From Pannonibacter anstelovis (lineage in GTDB: Bacteria; Pseudomonadota; Alphaproteobacteria; Rhizobiales; Stappiaceae): a stretch of DNA of 64,000 nucleotides. The notes beneath the pieces were generated by a model. It had not been told where the DNA came from and did not search any database. It worked only from the letters and a program-made list of their open reading frames with translations. Positions 1 to 7,132 of this stretch are shown piece after piece. A program made the translations under genes and the position numbers. The first letter of the stretch is position 1. Each line of letters opens with the position of its first letter. Location of the stretch: positions 62,001 to 126,000 of the forward strand of contig NZ_JBAKBF010000014.1 of the NCBI RefSeq assembly GCF_036881715.1, in the 5' to 3' direction.

Positions 1-734
1 GCACCGCCCCGCTGGAACAGAACCTGCCGGTGCTGCTGGGCCTCACCGGCGTGTGGAACCGCAACGCCATGGGGTACTCCGCCCGCGCCGTCCTGCCTTA
101 CGACCAGCGCCTGTCGCGCCTGCCCGCCTATCTGCAGCAGCTCGACATGGAATCAAACGGCAAGCGCGTGACGCTGGATGGCACCACGGTGGAAACCGAG
201 ACCGGTCCCCTGGTCTGGGGCGAACCCGGCACCAATGGCCAGCACGCCTTCTATCAGCTGCTGCATCAGGGCACGGCGGTGATCCCGTGCGAATTCATCG
301 TCGCCGCAAAGGGCCATGAACCGGAGCTGGCGCATCATCACGAGATGCTGGTGGCCAACTGCCTCGCCCAGTCCGAGGCCCTGATGCTCGGCCGCACGCT
401 GGATGAAGCCAAGGCGCAGCTGAAAGCGGCCGGCATGGCGGCAGATGACGTGGAGCGTCTGGCTCCGCACAAGGTGTTCCCCGGCAACCGGCCGTCTATC
501 ACCATCGTACATGACCAGCTGACACCCTTTGCCCTGGGCCGTCTGATTGCGCTCTACGAGCACCGCGTCTTCGTGGAAGGCGTCATCTGGGGCATCAACT
601 CCTTTGACCAGTGGGGCGTGGAACTTGGCAAGGAGCTGGCAACGGCCCTGCTGCCTATGGTCAAGGGCGAAGTCTCCGCTGAAGGCAAGGACGCGTCCAC
701 ACGCGGTTTGCTGGCCGCATTACGTAGCGCTTGA
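1..734 (+). CDS. pgi: Glucose-6-phosphate isomerase, C-terminal part (5' end outside window)
   Basis: This is the last ~243 residues of phosphoglucose isomerase, the cytoplasmic enzyme that interconverts glucose-6-phosphate and fructose-6-phosphate. The frame is open from base 3, so the true start lies left of the window. GEPGTNGQHAFYQLLHQG carries the conserved active-site Glu and His region, and GINSFDQWGVELGK near the end matches the family's C-terminal signature. The stop is TGA at 732-734. No T-rich terminator follows, but a perfect inverted repeat lies about 80 bases downstream. The family assignment is essentially certain. Confidence 0.97.
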   Translation, partial: TAPLEQNLPVLLGLTGVWNRNAMGYSARAVLPYDQRLSRLPAYLQQLDMESNGKRVTLDGTTVETETGPLVWGEPGTNGQHAFYQLLHQGTAVIPCEFIVAAKGHEPELAHHHEMLVANCLAQSEALMLGRTLDEAKAQLKAAGMAADDVERLAPHKVFPGNRPSITIVHDQLTPFALGRLIALYEHRVFVEGVIWGINSFDQWGVELGKELATALLPMVKGEVSAEGKDASTRGLLAALRSA

Positions 735-811
735 CGGAACTTGGCTGCGAAGTCACCTTGAGAGGTGAACGGGTGCGATTTATTGGAACCAAATCAGCGC
801 CAGTCGGTTAA

Positions 812-845
812 AAAGTGACATGGATCACCGCAATCCTGTCACTTT
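812..845. promoter_or_regulatory. Perfect 9-bp inverted repeat between pgi and the lipoprotein gene
   Basis: AAAGTGACA (812-820) and TGTCACTTT (837-845) are perfect complements with 16 bases between them. No T-run follows, so it is not a standard intrinsic terminator. It sits about 60 bases upstream of the lipoprotein start and just before a TAATAA-like -10 (850-855). It could be an operator for a dimeric regulator or a pgi 3'-end hairpin; which one cannot be decided from sequence. Confidence 0.45.
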
Positions 846-906
846 GGACTAATAATGGTGCCGGTCTTGGTTGCGGAATCATATCCGCAATTTCGGGAGA
901 AATCAG

Positions 907-1176
907 ATGAAGAGATTCGTTGTTCTTGCTGCGGCCGGTCTGCTGCTCGCAGCCTGCCAGTCCGACAGCCAGCGTGACCGCGCCCTGGTCGGCGGTGGTC
1001 TTGGCGCCGCGACCGGTGCCGTAATCGGTGCCGCGGCGACGGGCGACGTGGGCGGTGCCCTTGTTGGCGGCGTCATCGGCGGCGCCGGTGGTGCGATTGT
1101 CGGCTCGGCAACCACGCCGAAAAACTGCGTGGCCTATGACCGTTACGGCCGCCCGTACCGGGTTGTCTGCCCGTAA
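907..1176 (+). CDS. Small glycine-zipper lipoprotein
   Basis: This 89-residue predicted lipoprotein starts with a charged, hydrophobic signal (MKRFVVLAAAGLLLAAC) ending in a clear LAAC lipobox with Cys17. Residues ~28-66 are a glycine-zipper stretch of GG/GA repeats, typical of membrane-inserting segments in 17 kDa-antigen-like proteins. The C-terminus has a Cys pair (KNCVAYDR...VVCP). ATG 907 is chosen over an upstream in-frame codon at 871 because GGGAGA lies 8-13 bases before it and the signal peptide begins there. A paralogue follows immediately, so this is a tandem pair. The precise function is unknown; an outer-membrane or periplasmic location is inferred. Confidence 0.85.
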   Translation: MKRFVVLAAAGLLLAACQSDSQRDRALVGGGLGAATGAVIGAAATGDVGGALVGGVIGGAGGAIVGSATTPKNCVAYDRYGRPYRVVCP

Positions 1177-1199
1177 GCGGCAGGCTTGACTTGACAGGC

Positions 1200-1241
1200 A
1201 AGGCCTTCCCCATCCATCGGTGGGGAAGGCCTTCTTGTTTT
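1200..1241 (+). terminator. Intrinsic terminator after the first glycine-zipper gene
   Basis: A perfect 13-bp stem (1200-1212 with 1221-1233) with an 8-base loop is followed by CTTGTTTT. An ATG-like codon at 1220 falls inside this hairpin, which argues against starting the next gene there. Confidence 0.85.
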
Positions 1242-1252
1242 GTGAGAGATCC

Positions 1253-1537
1253 GTGCCACAGGTCCCCTTCCCCGCCGCAGCGCTGCTGCTTGCATCCGGG
1301 CTTGCACTTGCCGCCTGCGGCTCAGCCAGTCAGACAGAACGAGCCGTTGCAGGGGCCGCTATCGGCGGGGCGGCAGGCACTGGCGCAGGCTGGCTGCTGG
1401 GCGGCAATCCGGGCGCAGCCGTTGCCGGCGGCGTGATGGGCGCGGCGGGCGGCGGCCTGATTGGCGCCCTCACTCCCGGCAAATGCGTCAAGCGCGGCCC
1501 GGACGGCATCTATTACCGCATCGATTGCCCCGAATAA
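1253..1537 (+). CDS. Second glycine-zipper lipoprotein (paralogue)
   Basis: This 94-residue protein has the same architecture as the gene before it: a hydrophobic signal ending in LALAAC (lipobox), a glycine-zipper core (GAAIGGAAGTGAGWLLGG and following) and a C-terminal Cys pair (GKCVKRG...DCPE). GTG 1253 is preferred because GAGAGA lies just upstream; an alternative start at 1220 lies inside the preceding terminator hairpin. The N-terminus from 1253 carries no basic residue before the hydrophobic core, which is unusual for a signal peptide, so the start is less sure than the identity. The pair probably arose by tandem duplication. Function unknown. Confidence 0.75.
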   Translation: MPQVPFPAAALLLASGLALAACGSASQTERAVAGAAIGGAAGTGAGWLLGGNPGAAVAGGVMGAAGGGLIGALTPGKCVKRGPDGIYYRIDCPE

Positions 1538-1562
1538 AAACCATAGCAAAACCGCATGACAA

Positions 1563-1590
1563 AACCCCGGCGCCTTGCAGCACCGGGGTT
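1563..1590 (-). terminator. Terminator of ald (may also act on the convergent lipoprotein gene)
   Basis: An 8-bp perfect stem (AACCCCGG 1563-1570 with CCGGGGTT 1583-1590) sits between the convergent lipoprotein and ald genes. On the minus strand it is followed by TTTTG. Confidence 0.75.
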
Positions 1591-1614
1591 CATGTCATTC
1601 AGTCAGTGAAAGCC

Positions 1615-2733
1615 TTAGGCCTTCAGCGCGGCTTCCGGCGCGACATAGTCGTAGCCCAGAGCCTCGGCCACTGCCTGACAGGTCACCTTGCCTTTGTAGA
1701 CATTGAGACCCGGCAGGAAGGCCGGATTGGCCAGGAGCGCAGCCTTGGCGCCCTGATCGGCCAGCGCCAGCGTGTAAGGCAGCGTCACGTTGTTAAGGGC
1801 GAAGGTCGAGGTGCGCGGCACGGCGCCCGGCATGTTGGCGACGCAATAATGCACCACACCGTCAACGATATAGGTCGGCTCGGCATGGGTGGTTGCGCGG
1901 GAGGTCTCGAAGCAGCCGCCCTGGTCGATGGCAACGTCCACGACGACAGAGCCGTTCTTCATGCGGCGGATCATGTCAGCGGTGACCAGCTTCGGCGCGG
2001 CAGCACCGGCCACCAGCACGGCACCCACAACGATATCAGCGTCGAGCACATACTGCTCAAGCGCTGCCTTGGTGGAATAGACGGTGCGCAGGCCCGATCC
2101 AAAGGTGCGCGACAGCCCGGCCAGCACATCGACGTTCCGGTCCAGCACTGTCACATCGGCGCCAAGGCCCAGCGCCATGGTGATGGCATGGGCACCGACG
2201 ACACCGCCTCCGATGACAACGACCTTGGCAGGCGCCACACCCGGAACGCCGCCGACGAGAATGCCCGAGCCGCCAGCCGCCTTCTGCAGGGCATTGGCGC
2301 CAGCGGTGATCGAAAGACGGCCGGCAACCTGTGACATCGGCGCCAGAAGCGGCAGGCCGCCGCGGCCATCGGTCACGGTTTCATAGGCAATGCAGGTCGC
2401 ACCGGACTTGACGAGGTCTGCAGTCTGCTCCGGATCCGGGGCCAGATGCAGGTAGGTGAAAAGCGTGTGATCGGGGCGCAGCATGGCGCGCTCAACGGCC
2501 TGCGGCTCCTTCACCTTAACGATCATTTCGGCGACATCGAAGACTTCCTTCGCCGTTGCACAGATCTTGGCCCCGGCCGCTACGTAGGCAGCATCTTCAG
2601 CCCCAATACCGGAACCTGCATTCGTCTCGACATAAACTTCATGGCCATGAGCCACAACTTCCATGACACTATCCGGCGTAAGGCCAACGCGGTATTCATG
2701 GTTCTTTATTTCTTTTGGAACACCAATGCGCAT
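1615..2733 (-). CDS. ald: Alanine dehydrogenase
   Basis: NAD-dependent L-alanine dehydrogenase (372 aa, full family length) converts L-alanine to pyruvate and ammonia in the cytoplasm. The N-terminus MRIGVPKEIKNHEYRVGLTP is diagnostic. The nucleotide-binding glycine loop VVVIGGGVVGAHA lies near residue 170, and TLPYTLALADQG is the conserved C-terminal segment. ATG 2733 has AGAGGAAT about 7 bases upstream. It is transcribed divergently from an Lrp/AsnC regulator that begins at 2878; an Lrp-type activator beside ald is a common arrangement for alanine-responsive control, so regulation by that neighbour is inferred. Confidence 0.97.
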   Translation of the reverse strand: MRIGVPKEIKNHEYRVGLTPDSVMEVVAHGHEVYVETNAGSGIGAEDAAYVAAGAKICATAKEVFDVAEMIVKVKEPQAVERAMLRPDHTLFTYLHLAPDPEQTADLVKSGATCIAYETVTDGRGGLPLLAPMSQVAGRLSITAGANALQKAAGGSGILVGGVPGVAPAKVVVIGGGVVGAHAITMALGLGADVTVLDRNVDVLAGLSRTFGSGLRTVYSTKAALEQYVLDADIVVGAVLVAGAAAPKLVTADMIRRMKNGSVVVDVAIDQGGCFETSRATTHAEPTYIVDGVVHYCVANMPGAVPRTSTFALNNVTLPYTLALADQGAKAALLANPAFLPGLNVYKGKVTCQAVAEALGYDYVAPEAALKA

Positions 2734-2823
2734 CGTTTATTCCTCTCTGGTAAGGATTTATGCGATGACACTAGAGGAGATGTGATCGAATAGGCTTGCG
2801 TTCTTTGCAGCGTGAGCGGCATT

Positions 2824-2870
2824 TTTGCATTACAATGCGAATTTGGGCGGTATATTCCGCATATTCTGCG
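2824..2870. promoter_or_regulatory. Candidate Lrp/AsnC operator region in the ald-lrp intergenic space
   Basis: TTTGCAT-TACA-ATGCGAA (2824-2841) is an inverted repeat with one mismatch. A second, shorter one, CGCA-TATTC-TGCG, spans 2858-2870. Both lie in the 144-bp divergent region just before the regulator start. Lrp-family proteins bind degenerate palindromes of about this size; assigning these sites is inference. Confidence 0.45.
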
Positions 2871-2877
2871 AGGCGCG

Positions 2878-3360
2878 ATGAAATTAGACCGGATCGACAA
2901 GCGTATTCTCACCCTGCTTCAGCAGGACGGGAGGATGCCAAACGCCGATCTGGCACAAAAAATCGGCCTCTCACAATCTGCCTGCCTGCGCCGCGTGCGG
3001 GCGCTTGAGGAGTGCGGCATCATCAGCCGCTATGCCGCTCTGCTTGACCAGCGCAAGCTTGGGCGGCGCATGGATGTCTTCGTCGAAATCTCCCTGACGG
3101 GCCAGTCCAACGAGGTCCTTCTCGCCTTCGAGCAGGCCGTGGGGCAGTCCCCCGAGATCATGGAATGCTATCTCATGGCGGGTGATGCAGACTATCTGCT
3201 CCGGCTTGCGGCGGAGGACCCCAACGACTTCGAGCGGCTGCACCGCGAAACCCTGGCACGGCTGCCCGGCGTTTCGCGGATGAAATCCTCCTTCGCCATC
3301 CGGCCCATCGTCCGCAAGACAGCCTTTCCACTGGACAGTACCCACCGAAGCACCGACTGA
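2878..3360 (+). CDS. Lrp/AsnC-family transcriptional regulator
   Basis: This is a 160-residue feast/famine regulator. The N-terminal helix-turn-helix (residues ~1-60, beginning MKLDRIDKRILTLLQQDGR, with LAQKIGLSQSACLRRVRALEE as the recognition region) is followed by the C-terminal ligand-binding and oligomerisation domain (residues ~65-150). ATG 2878, with GAGG upstream, fits the family N-terminus; an earlier GTG at 2812 would add an atypical 22-residue extension running through the palindromes. Divergent placement from ald suggests an alanine-responsive regulator (AldR-like). Local control of ald plus autoregulation is inferred. Confidence 0.9.
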   Translation: MKLDRIDKRILTLLQQDGRMPNADLAQKIGLSQSACLRRVRALEECGIISRYAALLDQRKLGRRMDVFVEISLTGQSNEVLLAFEQAVGQSPEIMECYLMAGDADYLLRLAAEDPNDFERLHRETLARLPGVSRMKSSFAIRPIVRKTAFPLDSTHRSTD

Positions 3361-3420
3361 CCACAGCAAGGTCGACGCCAACAGCTCCTTCCGCCTATAG
3401 TGCGCGCAAACGACGCATCC

Positions 3421-4320
3421 ATGGATCCGGAGCCTTTCTTGACTGCCGAAATCACCTGTCTGCTCGATGGCCGCTTCGCGCTGGCCGAATGCCCCACCTG
3501 GGATGAGCGCCGCCAGAAGCTTTTCTTCACCGATATCAAGGGCAAGGCCATTCACGCTCTCGACTGGAAGAGCCGTGAGCTGGAAACCTGGACCTTCGCC
3601 AATGAGGTTGGCTCCTTCGCCCTGTGTGAGGATGGGCGGCTGATCGTGGCCGTCTGGGATCAGGTGATCCTGTTCGATCCGCAAACCGGCGCGCAGCAAA
3701 CCATCGCCAGCATCGAAGCTGACAATCCGCATACGCGCCTCAACGACGGCAAGGCAGGGCCGGATGGTGCCTTCTGGGTCGGCACCATGGACAACCGTTC
3801 GCCGCGCCAGCCGGTGGCAGGACTTTACAGGGTTGCCCCCGATGGCAAGGTGACGCAGATCCTCGACGGACTGCATGTCTCCAATGGCCTCGCCTGGTCG
3901 CCAGATGGCACCGCCATGTATCATGCCGACAGCTCGCCTGGCTGGGTGGACCGCTGGCGCTTTGATCCGGCAACCGGCGCCGTGTCGGAGCGCACCCGCT
4001 TTGCCCAGCTCACCAACGAGACGGGCCGCCCGGATGGTGCCACGGTCGATTCTTCGGGGAATTACTGGAGCGCAGGCGTTTCGGCCGGCGTGCTGAACTG
4101 CTTCTCGCCCGCAGGCGCCCTTCTGGCGAAGTTCACCCTGCCCGTGCCGCGCCCGACCATGCCCTGTTTCTGCGGGCCGGAGCTGGCCGATCTCGTCATC
4201 ACCAGCCTGCGCCCGGATGATGCACCCAGCATCGAAGCCGCGCCGCAGTCCGGCAGCCTCTTCCATCTGCGCCCCGGCCTGACGGGCCTGCCGTCTCACA
4301 GGTTTGGAGCGAAGGGCTGA
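3421..4320 (+). CDS. SMP-30/gluconolactonase-family lactonase
   Basis: This ~299-residue six-bladed beta-propeller belongs to the SMP-30/regucalcin/gluconolactonase family, metal-dependent enzymes that hydrolyse sugar-derived lactones. Family features are LAECPTWDER (the conserved metal-ligand Glu), RLNDGKAGPDGAFWVGTM, HVSNGLAWSPDG (ligand Asn) and RPDGATVDSSGNYW (ligand Asp region). The start is uncertain: ATG 3421 is used, but GTG 3400 and TTG 3439 (with GGAG about 6 bases upstream) are in frame. It ends 3 bases before the convergent rhodanese gene. The specific sugar lactone is unknown; no sugar operon is adjacent. Confidence 0.87.
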   Translation: MDPEPFLTAEITCLLDGRFALAECPTWDERRQKLFFTDIKGKAIHALDWKSRELETWTFANEVGSFALCEDGRLIVAVWDQVILFDPQTGAQQTIASIEADNPHTRLNDGKAGPDGAFWVGTMDNRSPRQPVAGLYRVAPDGKVTQILDGLHVSNGLAWSPDGTAMYHADSSPGWVDRWRFDPATGAVSERTRFAQLTNETGRPDGATVDSSGNYWSAGVSAGVLNCFSPAGALLAKFTLPVPRPTMPCFCGPELADLVITSLRPDDAPSIEAAPQSGSLFHLRPGLTGLPSHRFGAKG

Positions 4321-4323
4321 AAC

Positions 4324-5112
4324 TCAGCCCTGCGCAGACAGATCTTCCACGTCCGGCTTGCGGACGAAGTCCTTGGCCTCTTCAGGGATGTTACGGCCCC
4401 AGGTGGCCTTGAGGCTGTGGTCGACGGCGATGCGCTCGTCAAAGACGAAGCATTCGCCGGACCACAGGCTTTTTTCTTCCGGCATCTTTTCCAGATAGTT
4501 CAGGATGCCGCCATCGAGGTGGAACACATCCTCGAAGCCCATGTCCAGCAGCAGCGAAGTGGCCTTTTCACAGCGGATGCCGCCGGTGCAGAACATGGCA
4601 ACCTTCGGCTTGCTCTCCAGCGCCTGCTGCGCCTTCAGCCACTGCGGAAATTCCCGGAAGGAGCGGGTCTTCGGGTTGATTGCCCCTTCGAAGGTGCCGA
4701 AGGCGAACTCGTAATCATTGCGGGTATCGATCACCAGCACGTCCGGGCTGGAAATGAGACCGTTCCAATCCTCCGGCGCCACATAGGAACCGACCCGCTT
4801 GCGTGGATCGACCGTCTCGACGCCCAGGGTGACGATCTCCTTTTTCAGCCGCACCTTCATGCGCTGGAAGGGTTTGCGCTCGGACCAGGATTCCTTGTGG
4901 GTGAGATCCGCAAGGCGCGGGTCCTGACGGATGACGCCAAGCACATGGCGCAGGTTTTCCTCCGTCCCGGCGATTGTTCCGTTGATCCCTTCAGCCGCCA
5001 GCAGCAGGCTGCCACAGATTTCATGCGTCTGGCACAGCTCCAGCAACTGCCCGCGCAGATCGCGGAAATCTTCGAGGGGAACAAATTTGTAAAGGGCGGC
5101 GACGAGGTACAT
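4324..5112 (-). CDS. trhO: tRNA uridine(34) hydroxylase / rhodanese-family protein
   Basis: This 262-residue protein belongs to the TrhO (YceA) family, which uses a rhodanese domain to help form 5-hydroxyuridine at tRNA position 34. An N-terminal acylphosphatase-like domain (residues 1-95, with AAEGINGTIAGTEENL) precedes the rhodanese domain (residues ~110-225). The active loop MFCTGGIRCEKATS contains the catalytic Cys. The protein is shorter at its C-terminus than enterobacterial TrhO, which is usual for alphaproteobacterial members. ATG 5112 gives the standard family start MYLVAALYKFVPL. It stands alone, convergent with the lactonase gene. Confidence 0.92.
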   Translation of the reverse strand: MYLVAALYKFVPLEDFRDLRGQLLELCQTHEICGSLLLAAEGINGTIAGTEENLRHVLGVIRQDPRLADLTHKESWSERKPFQRMKVRLKKEIVTLGVETVDPRKRVGSYVAPEDWNGLISSPDVLVIDTRNDYEFAFGTFEGAINPKTRSFREFPQWLKAQQALESKPKVAMFCTGGIRCEKATSLLLDMGFEDVFHLDGGILNYLEKMPEEKSLWSGECFVFDERIAVDHSLKATWGRNIPEEAKDFVRKPDVEDLSAQG

Positions 5113-5196
5113 GCGGCAAACCTGGGTGATGCGGCGCGCAACTGCCGCCGTTCTGTCTTCTGATCCGCCTTATAAACCCGCCCGGTGCAAAAACGC

Positions 5197-5217
5197 AAAA
5201 GGGAGCGCAGCCCTCCC
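5197..5217 (-). terminator. Possible terminator of the last reb gene
   Basis: On the minus strand a short GGGAG/CTCCC stem (5201-5205 with 5213-5217) is followed by TTTTGCGTTTTT, about 55 bases past the reb stop codon. The stem is only 5 bp, so the call is tentative. Confidence 0.45.
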
Positions 5218-5271
5218 GCAAGGAAAGGACAGCGCTCCAGTGCTCCCGGCTCCTCAGGTCCGGGAAAGGGA

Positions 5272-5601
5272 TCAGCGGCCGCCGCTGAAAGCGTTCAGAA
5301 CGGTCAGCAGGCTGGTCAGGTTGTCGGCAACGCCGGTCTGGGCCACCTTCTCGGTCGCACCGGCCGCTGCGGTCGTGTCCAGCGTGTAGATCTGCATGAT
5401 GCCCTGGTTCGCGGCGGCCTGCGCCAGCGAGTTCTGCTGCTGCTGGGCGGCAACGGCGTTTTCGAACAGGATGCCGGTCGAATGCACCATCGACTGATAG
5501 AGGGTGCTGATGGCAACAGCCGGAGATTCGCCGACAACCTTCACGTTCGACTGCGTGACGGCATCGGTGATCATCGGATTCACGGTGGTAGGATCAGCCA
5601 T
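5272..5601 (-). CDS. rebB: RebB-family R-body protein (copy A)
   Basis: This 109-residue member of the RebB killing-trait family is predicted to be a structural subunit of R-bodies, coiled protein ribbons first known from Caedibacter killer endosymbionts of Paramecium. MITDAVTQSNVKVVGESPA is the family hallmark; STLYQSMVHSTGILFENAV and QQQQNSLAQAAANQGIMQIY follow. ATG 5601 is preferred because GGAG lies 8 bases upstream; an in-frame GTG at 5610 directly abuts that ribosome-binding site. It is very similar to the copies at 6242 and 6755. It has its own upstream promoter motif (5657-5682), so it is probably monocistronic. Confidence 0.9.
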   Translation of the reverse strand: MADPTTVNPMITDAVTQSNVKVVGESPAVAISTLYQSMVHSTGILFENAVAAQQQQNSLAQAAANQGIMQIYTLDTTAAAGATEKVAQTGVADNLTSLLTVLNAFSGGR

Positions 5602-5656
5602 GTAATTCACTCCTTCAAGCAGGCCTTTGAAGCTTCAGGCCCGTTACACCCCTTAG

Positions 5657-5682
5657 GACGCCACCTTGCGGACAGTGTGAGG
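5657..5682 (-). promoter_or_regulatory. Putative ECF-type promoter, reb copy A
   Basis: Read on the minus strand: CCTCAC, 16 bases, CGTC. The CGTC ends 55 bases before the reb start codon at 5601. A block just downstream (CGTCCTAAGGGGTGTA) is also shared with the promoter at 6630. The motif recurs with identical spacing at 6630, 7133, 9917 and 10606. Confidence 0.7.
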
Positions 5683-5744
5683 CAGGGCGGGAATTTTTCA
5701 ATCCCTGACTGTGGAAGACGTGAGCAATTTGCTCCACTCCCCTC

Positions 5745-6074
5745 TCAGAACCGGCCTTTGAATGCGTTCAATACAGTCAGCAGGCTGAGCATGCTGTCCG
5801 GGACACCGCTCTGCGGCGCGATCAGGTCAGGGCTGAAGCCGATGGGCATCTGATAGGGGCTTCCACGAGCATCTGTTCCCGATCTGACAGCCTGCTCAAT
5901 AATCCGCCGGTTCTCGTATGAGCTGCGGGTATTCCCGAACAGCAAGCCGGTGGAGTGATGGGTGGAGGTATGCAGAAGGCCGCGCAGGGATGCGGGATGC
6001 TCGGGCACGGGCCGGGCGGTGTTACCTGCCTCCCATGCGTAAATGTCCGGCCCATCCGCCTCAGCAGCTTCCAT
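5745..6074 (-). CDS. Highly diverged Reb-family paralogue
   Basis: This 109-residue protein looks unrelated at first sight but aligns end to end without gaps to the Reb protein at 5272. HHSTGLLFGN matches VHSTGILFEN, and SLLTVLNAFKG matches SLLTVLNAFSG at the same positions. The N-terminal hallmark DAVTQSNVKV and the poly-Gln segment are lost, and charged residues and prolines replace the small residues of the other copies. ATG 6074 has GGAGGGG just upstream. Unlike its neighbours it lacks the YNTCAC-N16-CGTC promoter. It may be a specialised subunit, a decaying copy or an assembly modulator; the sequence does not say which. Confidence 0.72.
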   Translation of the reverse strand: MEAAEADGPDIYAWEAGNTARPVPEHPASLRGLLHTSTHHSTGLLFGNTRSSYENRRIIEQAVRSGTDARGSPYQMPIGFSPDLIAPQSGVPDSMLSLLTVLNAFKGRF

Positions 6075-6173
6075 CTGCCCCTCCCCGATGACCTCATGTC
6101 CAACAGAGGTTCACAGTACCCCCCCTCCACCACCTTTCAAGCGACGGCTGCGTGCAGCCGGGATGCAAAGCAA

Positions 6174-6194
6174 GGGCCGGCATGAAGCCGGCCC
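6174..6194 (-). terminator. Terminator of reb copy B
   Basis: A GGGCCGG / CCGGCCC 7-bp stem with loop CATGAAG lies about 50 bases after the stop of the reb gene at 6242. It is nearly identical to the hairpin at 6694-6714. Confidence 0.65.
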
Positions 6195-6241
6195 CAGTTG
6201 TTGGCAGCCGCAAGCAGCAGCACCAGAGTGAGGCAGCCCTA

Positions 6242-6574
6242 TCAGCGGCCGCTGCCGCCCAGCGCGCCCAGTACGGTCAGAAGGCTGGTCAGATTGTCGG
6301 ACACACCGGTCTGCGCCACCTTCTCCGTGGCACCCGCTGCGGCCGTTGTGTTGACGGAATAGATCTGCATGATGCCCTGGTTCGCTGCAGCCTGAGAGAG
6401 GCTGTACTGCTGCTGCTGGGCTGCAACCGCATTCTCGAACAGGATGCCAAGCGAATGGGCCTGCGACTGGTAGAGCGTGCTGAGCGCAACGGCGGGCGCA
6501 TCGCCAACGACCTGCACATTGGACTGGGTCACTGCATCGGTGATCATCGGGCTCACGGTGGTGGGATCGGCCAT
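6242..6574 (-). CDS. rebB: RebB-family R-body protein (copy B)
   Basis: This 110-residue RebB-family protein begins MADPTTVSPMITDAVTQSNV and continues with GDAPAVALSTLYQ, a QQQQYSLSQAAANQGIMQIY segment and a C-terminal SLLTVLGALGG tail. It is predicted to be an R-body structural subunit. ATG 6574 has AAGGAG 8 bases upstream. Promoter motif 6630-6655 precedes it and hairpin 6174-6194 follows, so it appears to be its own transcription unit. It differs from copies A and C at scattered positions (for example QVVGDAP against KVVGESP), so the copies are paralogues, not identical duplicates. Confidence 0.9.
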   Translation of the reverse strand: MADPTTVSPMITDAVTQSNVQVVGDAPAVALSTLYQSQAHSLGILFENAVAAQQQQYSLSQAAANQGIMQIYSVNTTAAAGATEKVAQTGVSDNLTSLLTVLGALGGSGR

Positions 6575-6629
6575 CTCTTTTACTCCTTAAGGCGGGCCAG
6601 CACCGCATGCGGCCCTCTACACCCCATAG

Positions 6630-6655
6630 GACGTCAATCCCAGGCACCTGTGAGA
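6630..6655 (-). promoter_or_regulatory. Putative ECF-type promoter, reb copy B
   Basis: Minus strand: TCTCAC, 16 bases, CGTC, with the CGTC 55 bases before the start codon at 6574, the same distance as for copy A. The 44-bp upstream regions of copies A and B align without gaps at most positions, including CGTCCTA-GGGGTGTA. Confidence 0.7.
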
Positions 6656-6693
6656 GAGCATCCTGGCATTTCGCAGGTCCTCACATGACAAAA

Positions 6694-6714
6694 GGGCCGG
6701 CGTGAAGCCGGCCC
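6694..6714 (-). terminator. Terminator of reb copy C
   Basis: A GGGCCGG / CCGGCCC stem with loop CGTGAAG, followed on the minus strand by TTTTG. It is a near-duplicate of the hairpin at 6174, so both terminators seem to have been copied together with the genes. Confidence 0.75.
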
Positions 6715-6717
6715 CAA

Positions 6718-6736
6718 TCTGGTCTGGTCTGGTCTG
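6718..6736. repeat. Short tandem repeat TCTGG
   Basis: TCTGG is repeated three times plus a partial fourth unit, between the terminator and the stop of reb copy C. Such a run could vary by slippage but lies outside any coding region. Confidence 0.8.
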
Positions 6737-6754
6737 TGCGTCCCGGAATTCCGG

Positions 6755-7075
6755 TCAGCTGAAGGACTGCAGCACCGTCAGAAGGCTGCTCAGATTGTCA
6801 GACACGCCCGTCTGGGCAACCTTCTCGGAAGCGCCAGCTGCGGCCGTCGTATCGACGGAATAGATCTGCATGATGCCCTGGTTGGTTGCGGCCTGAGCCA
6901 GCGAGTTCTGCTGCTGCTGGGCTGCGACCGCATTCTGGAACATGATGCCAGTCGAGTGGGACATGGACTGATAGAGCGTGCTCAGCGCGATCGCCGGCGA
7001 CTCGGCAACAACCTTGACGTTGGACTGGGTCACGGCATCAGTGATCATCGGGCTCACGGTTGTGGGTGCGGCCAT
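6755..7075 (-). CDS. rebB: RebB-family R-body protein (copy C)
   Basis: This 106-residue RebB-family protein begins MAAPTTVSPMITDAVTQSNV and carries STLYQSMSHSTGIMFQNAV and QQQQNSLAQAATNQGIMQIY. It is a predicted R-body ribbon subunit and is closest to copy A. ATG 7075 is chosen because AAGGAG then lies 6 bases upstream; the ATG at 7081 is in frame but directly abuts that ribosome-binding site. Promoter motif 7133-7158 lies upstream and hairpin 6694-6714 downstream. A strong terminator at 7202-7226 insulates it from the operon to its right. Confidence 0.9.
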   Translation of the reverse strand: MAAPTTVSPMITDAVTQSNVKVVAESPAIALSTLYQSMSHSTGIMFQNAVAAQQQQNSLAQAATNQGIMQIYSVDTTAAAGASEKVAQTGVSDNLSSLLTVLQSFS

Positions 7076-7132
7076 ATTCATCTCCTTGATCTGCGGCTTG
7101 GCCGGAATCAGCCAATCACCTGCACAAGAAAA

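Noticed and set aside
5822..6133. Open frame overlapping the diverged Reb gene in another frame
   Set aside because: Its translation is Pro/Cys/Arg-rich without family features, while the overlapping frame at 5745-6074 aligns gaplessly with a Reb protein and has a good ribosome-binding site.
6075..6241. ECF promoter before the diverged Reb gene
   Set aside because: No TCAC-N16-CGTC match in either register; a GACG on the plus strand has no GTGA at the right distance.
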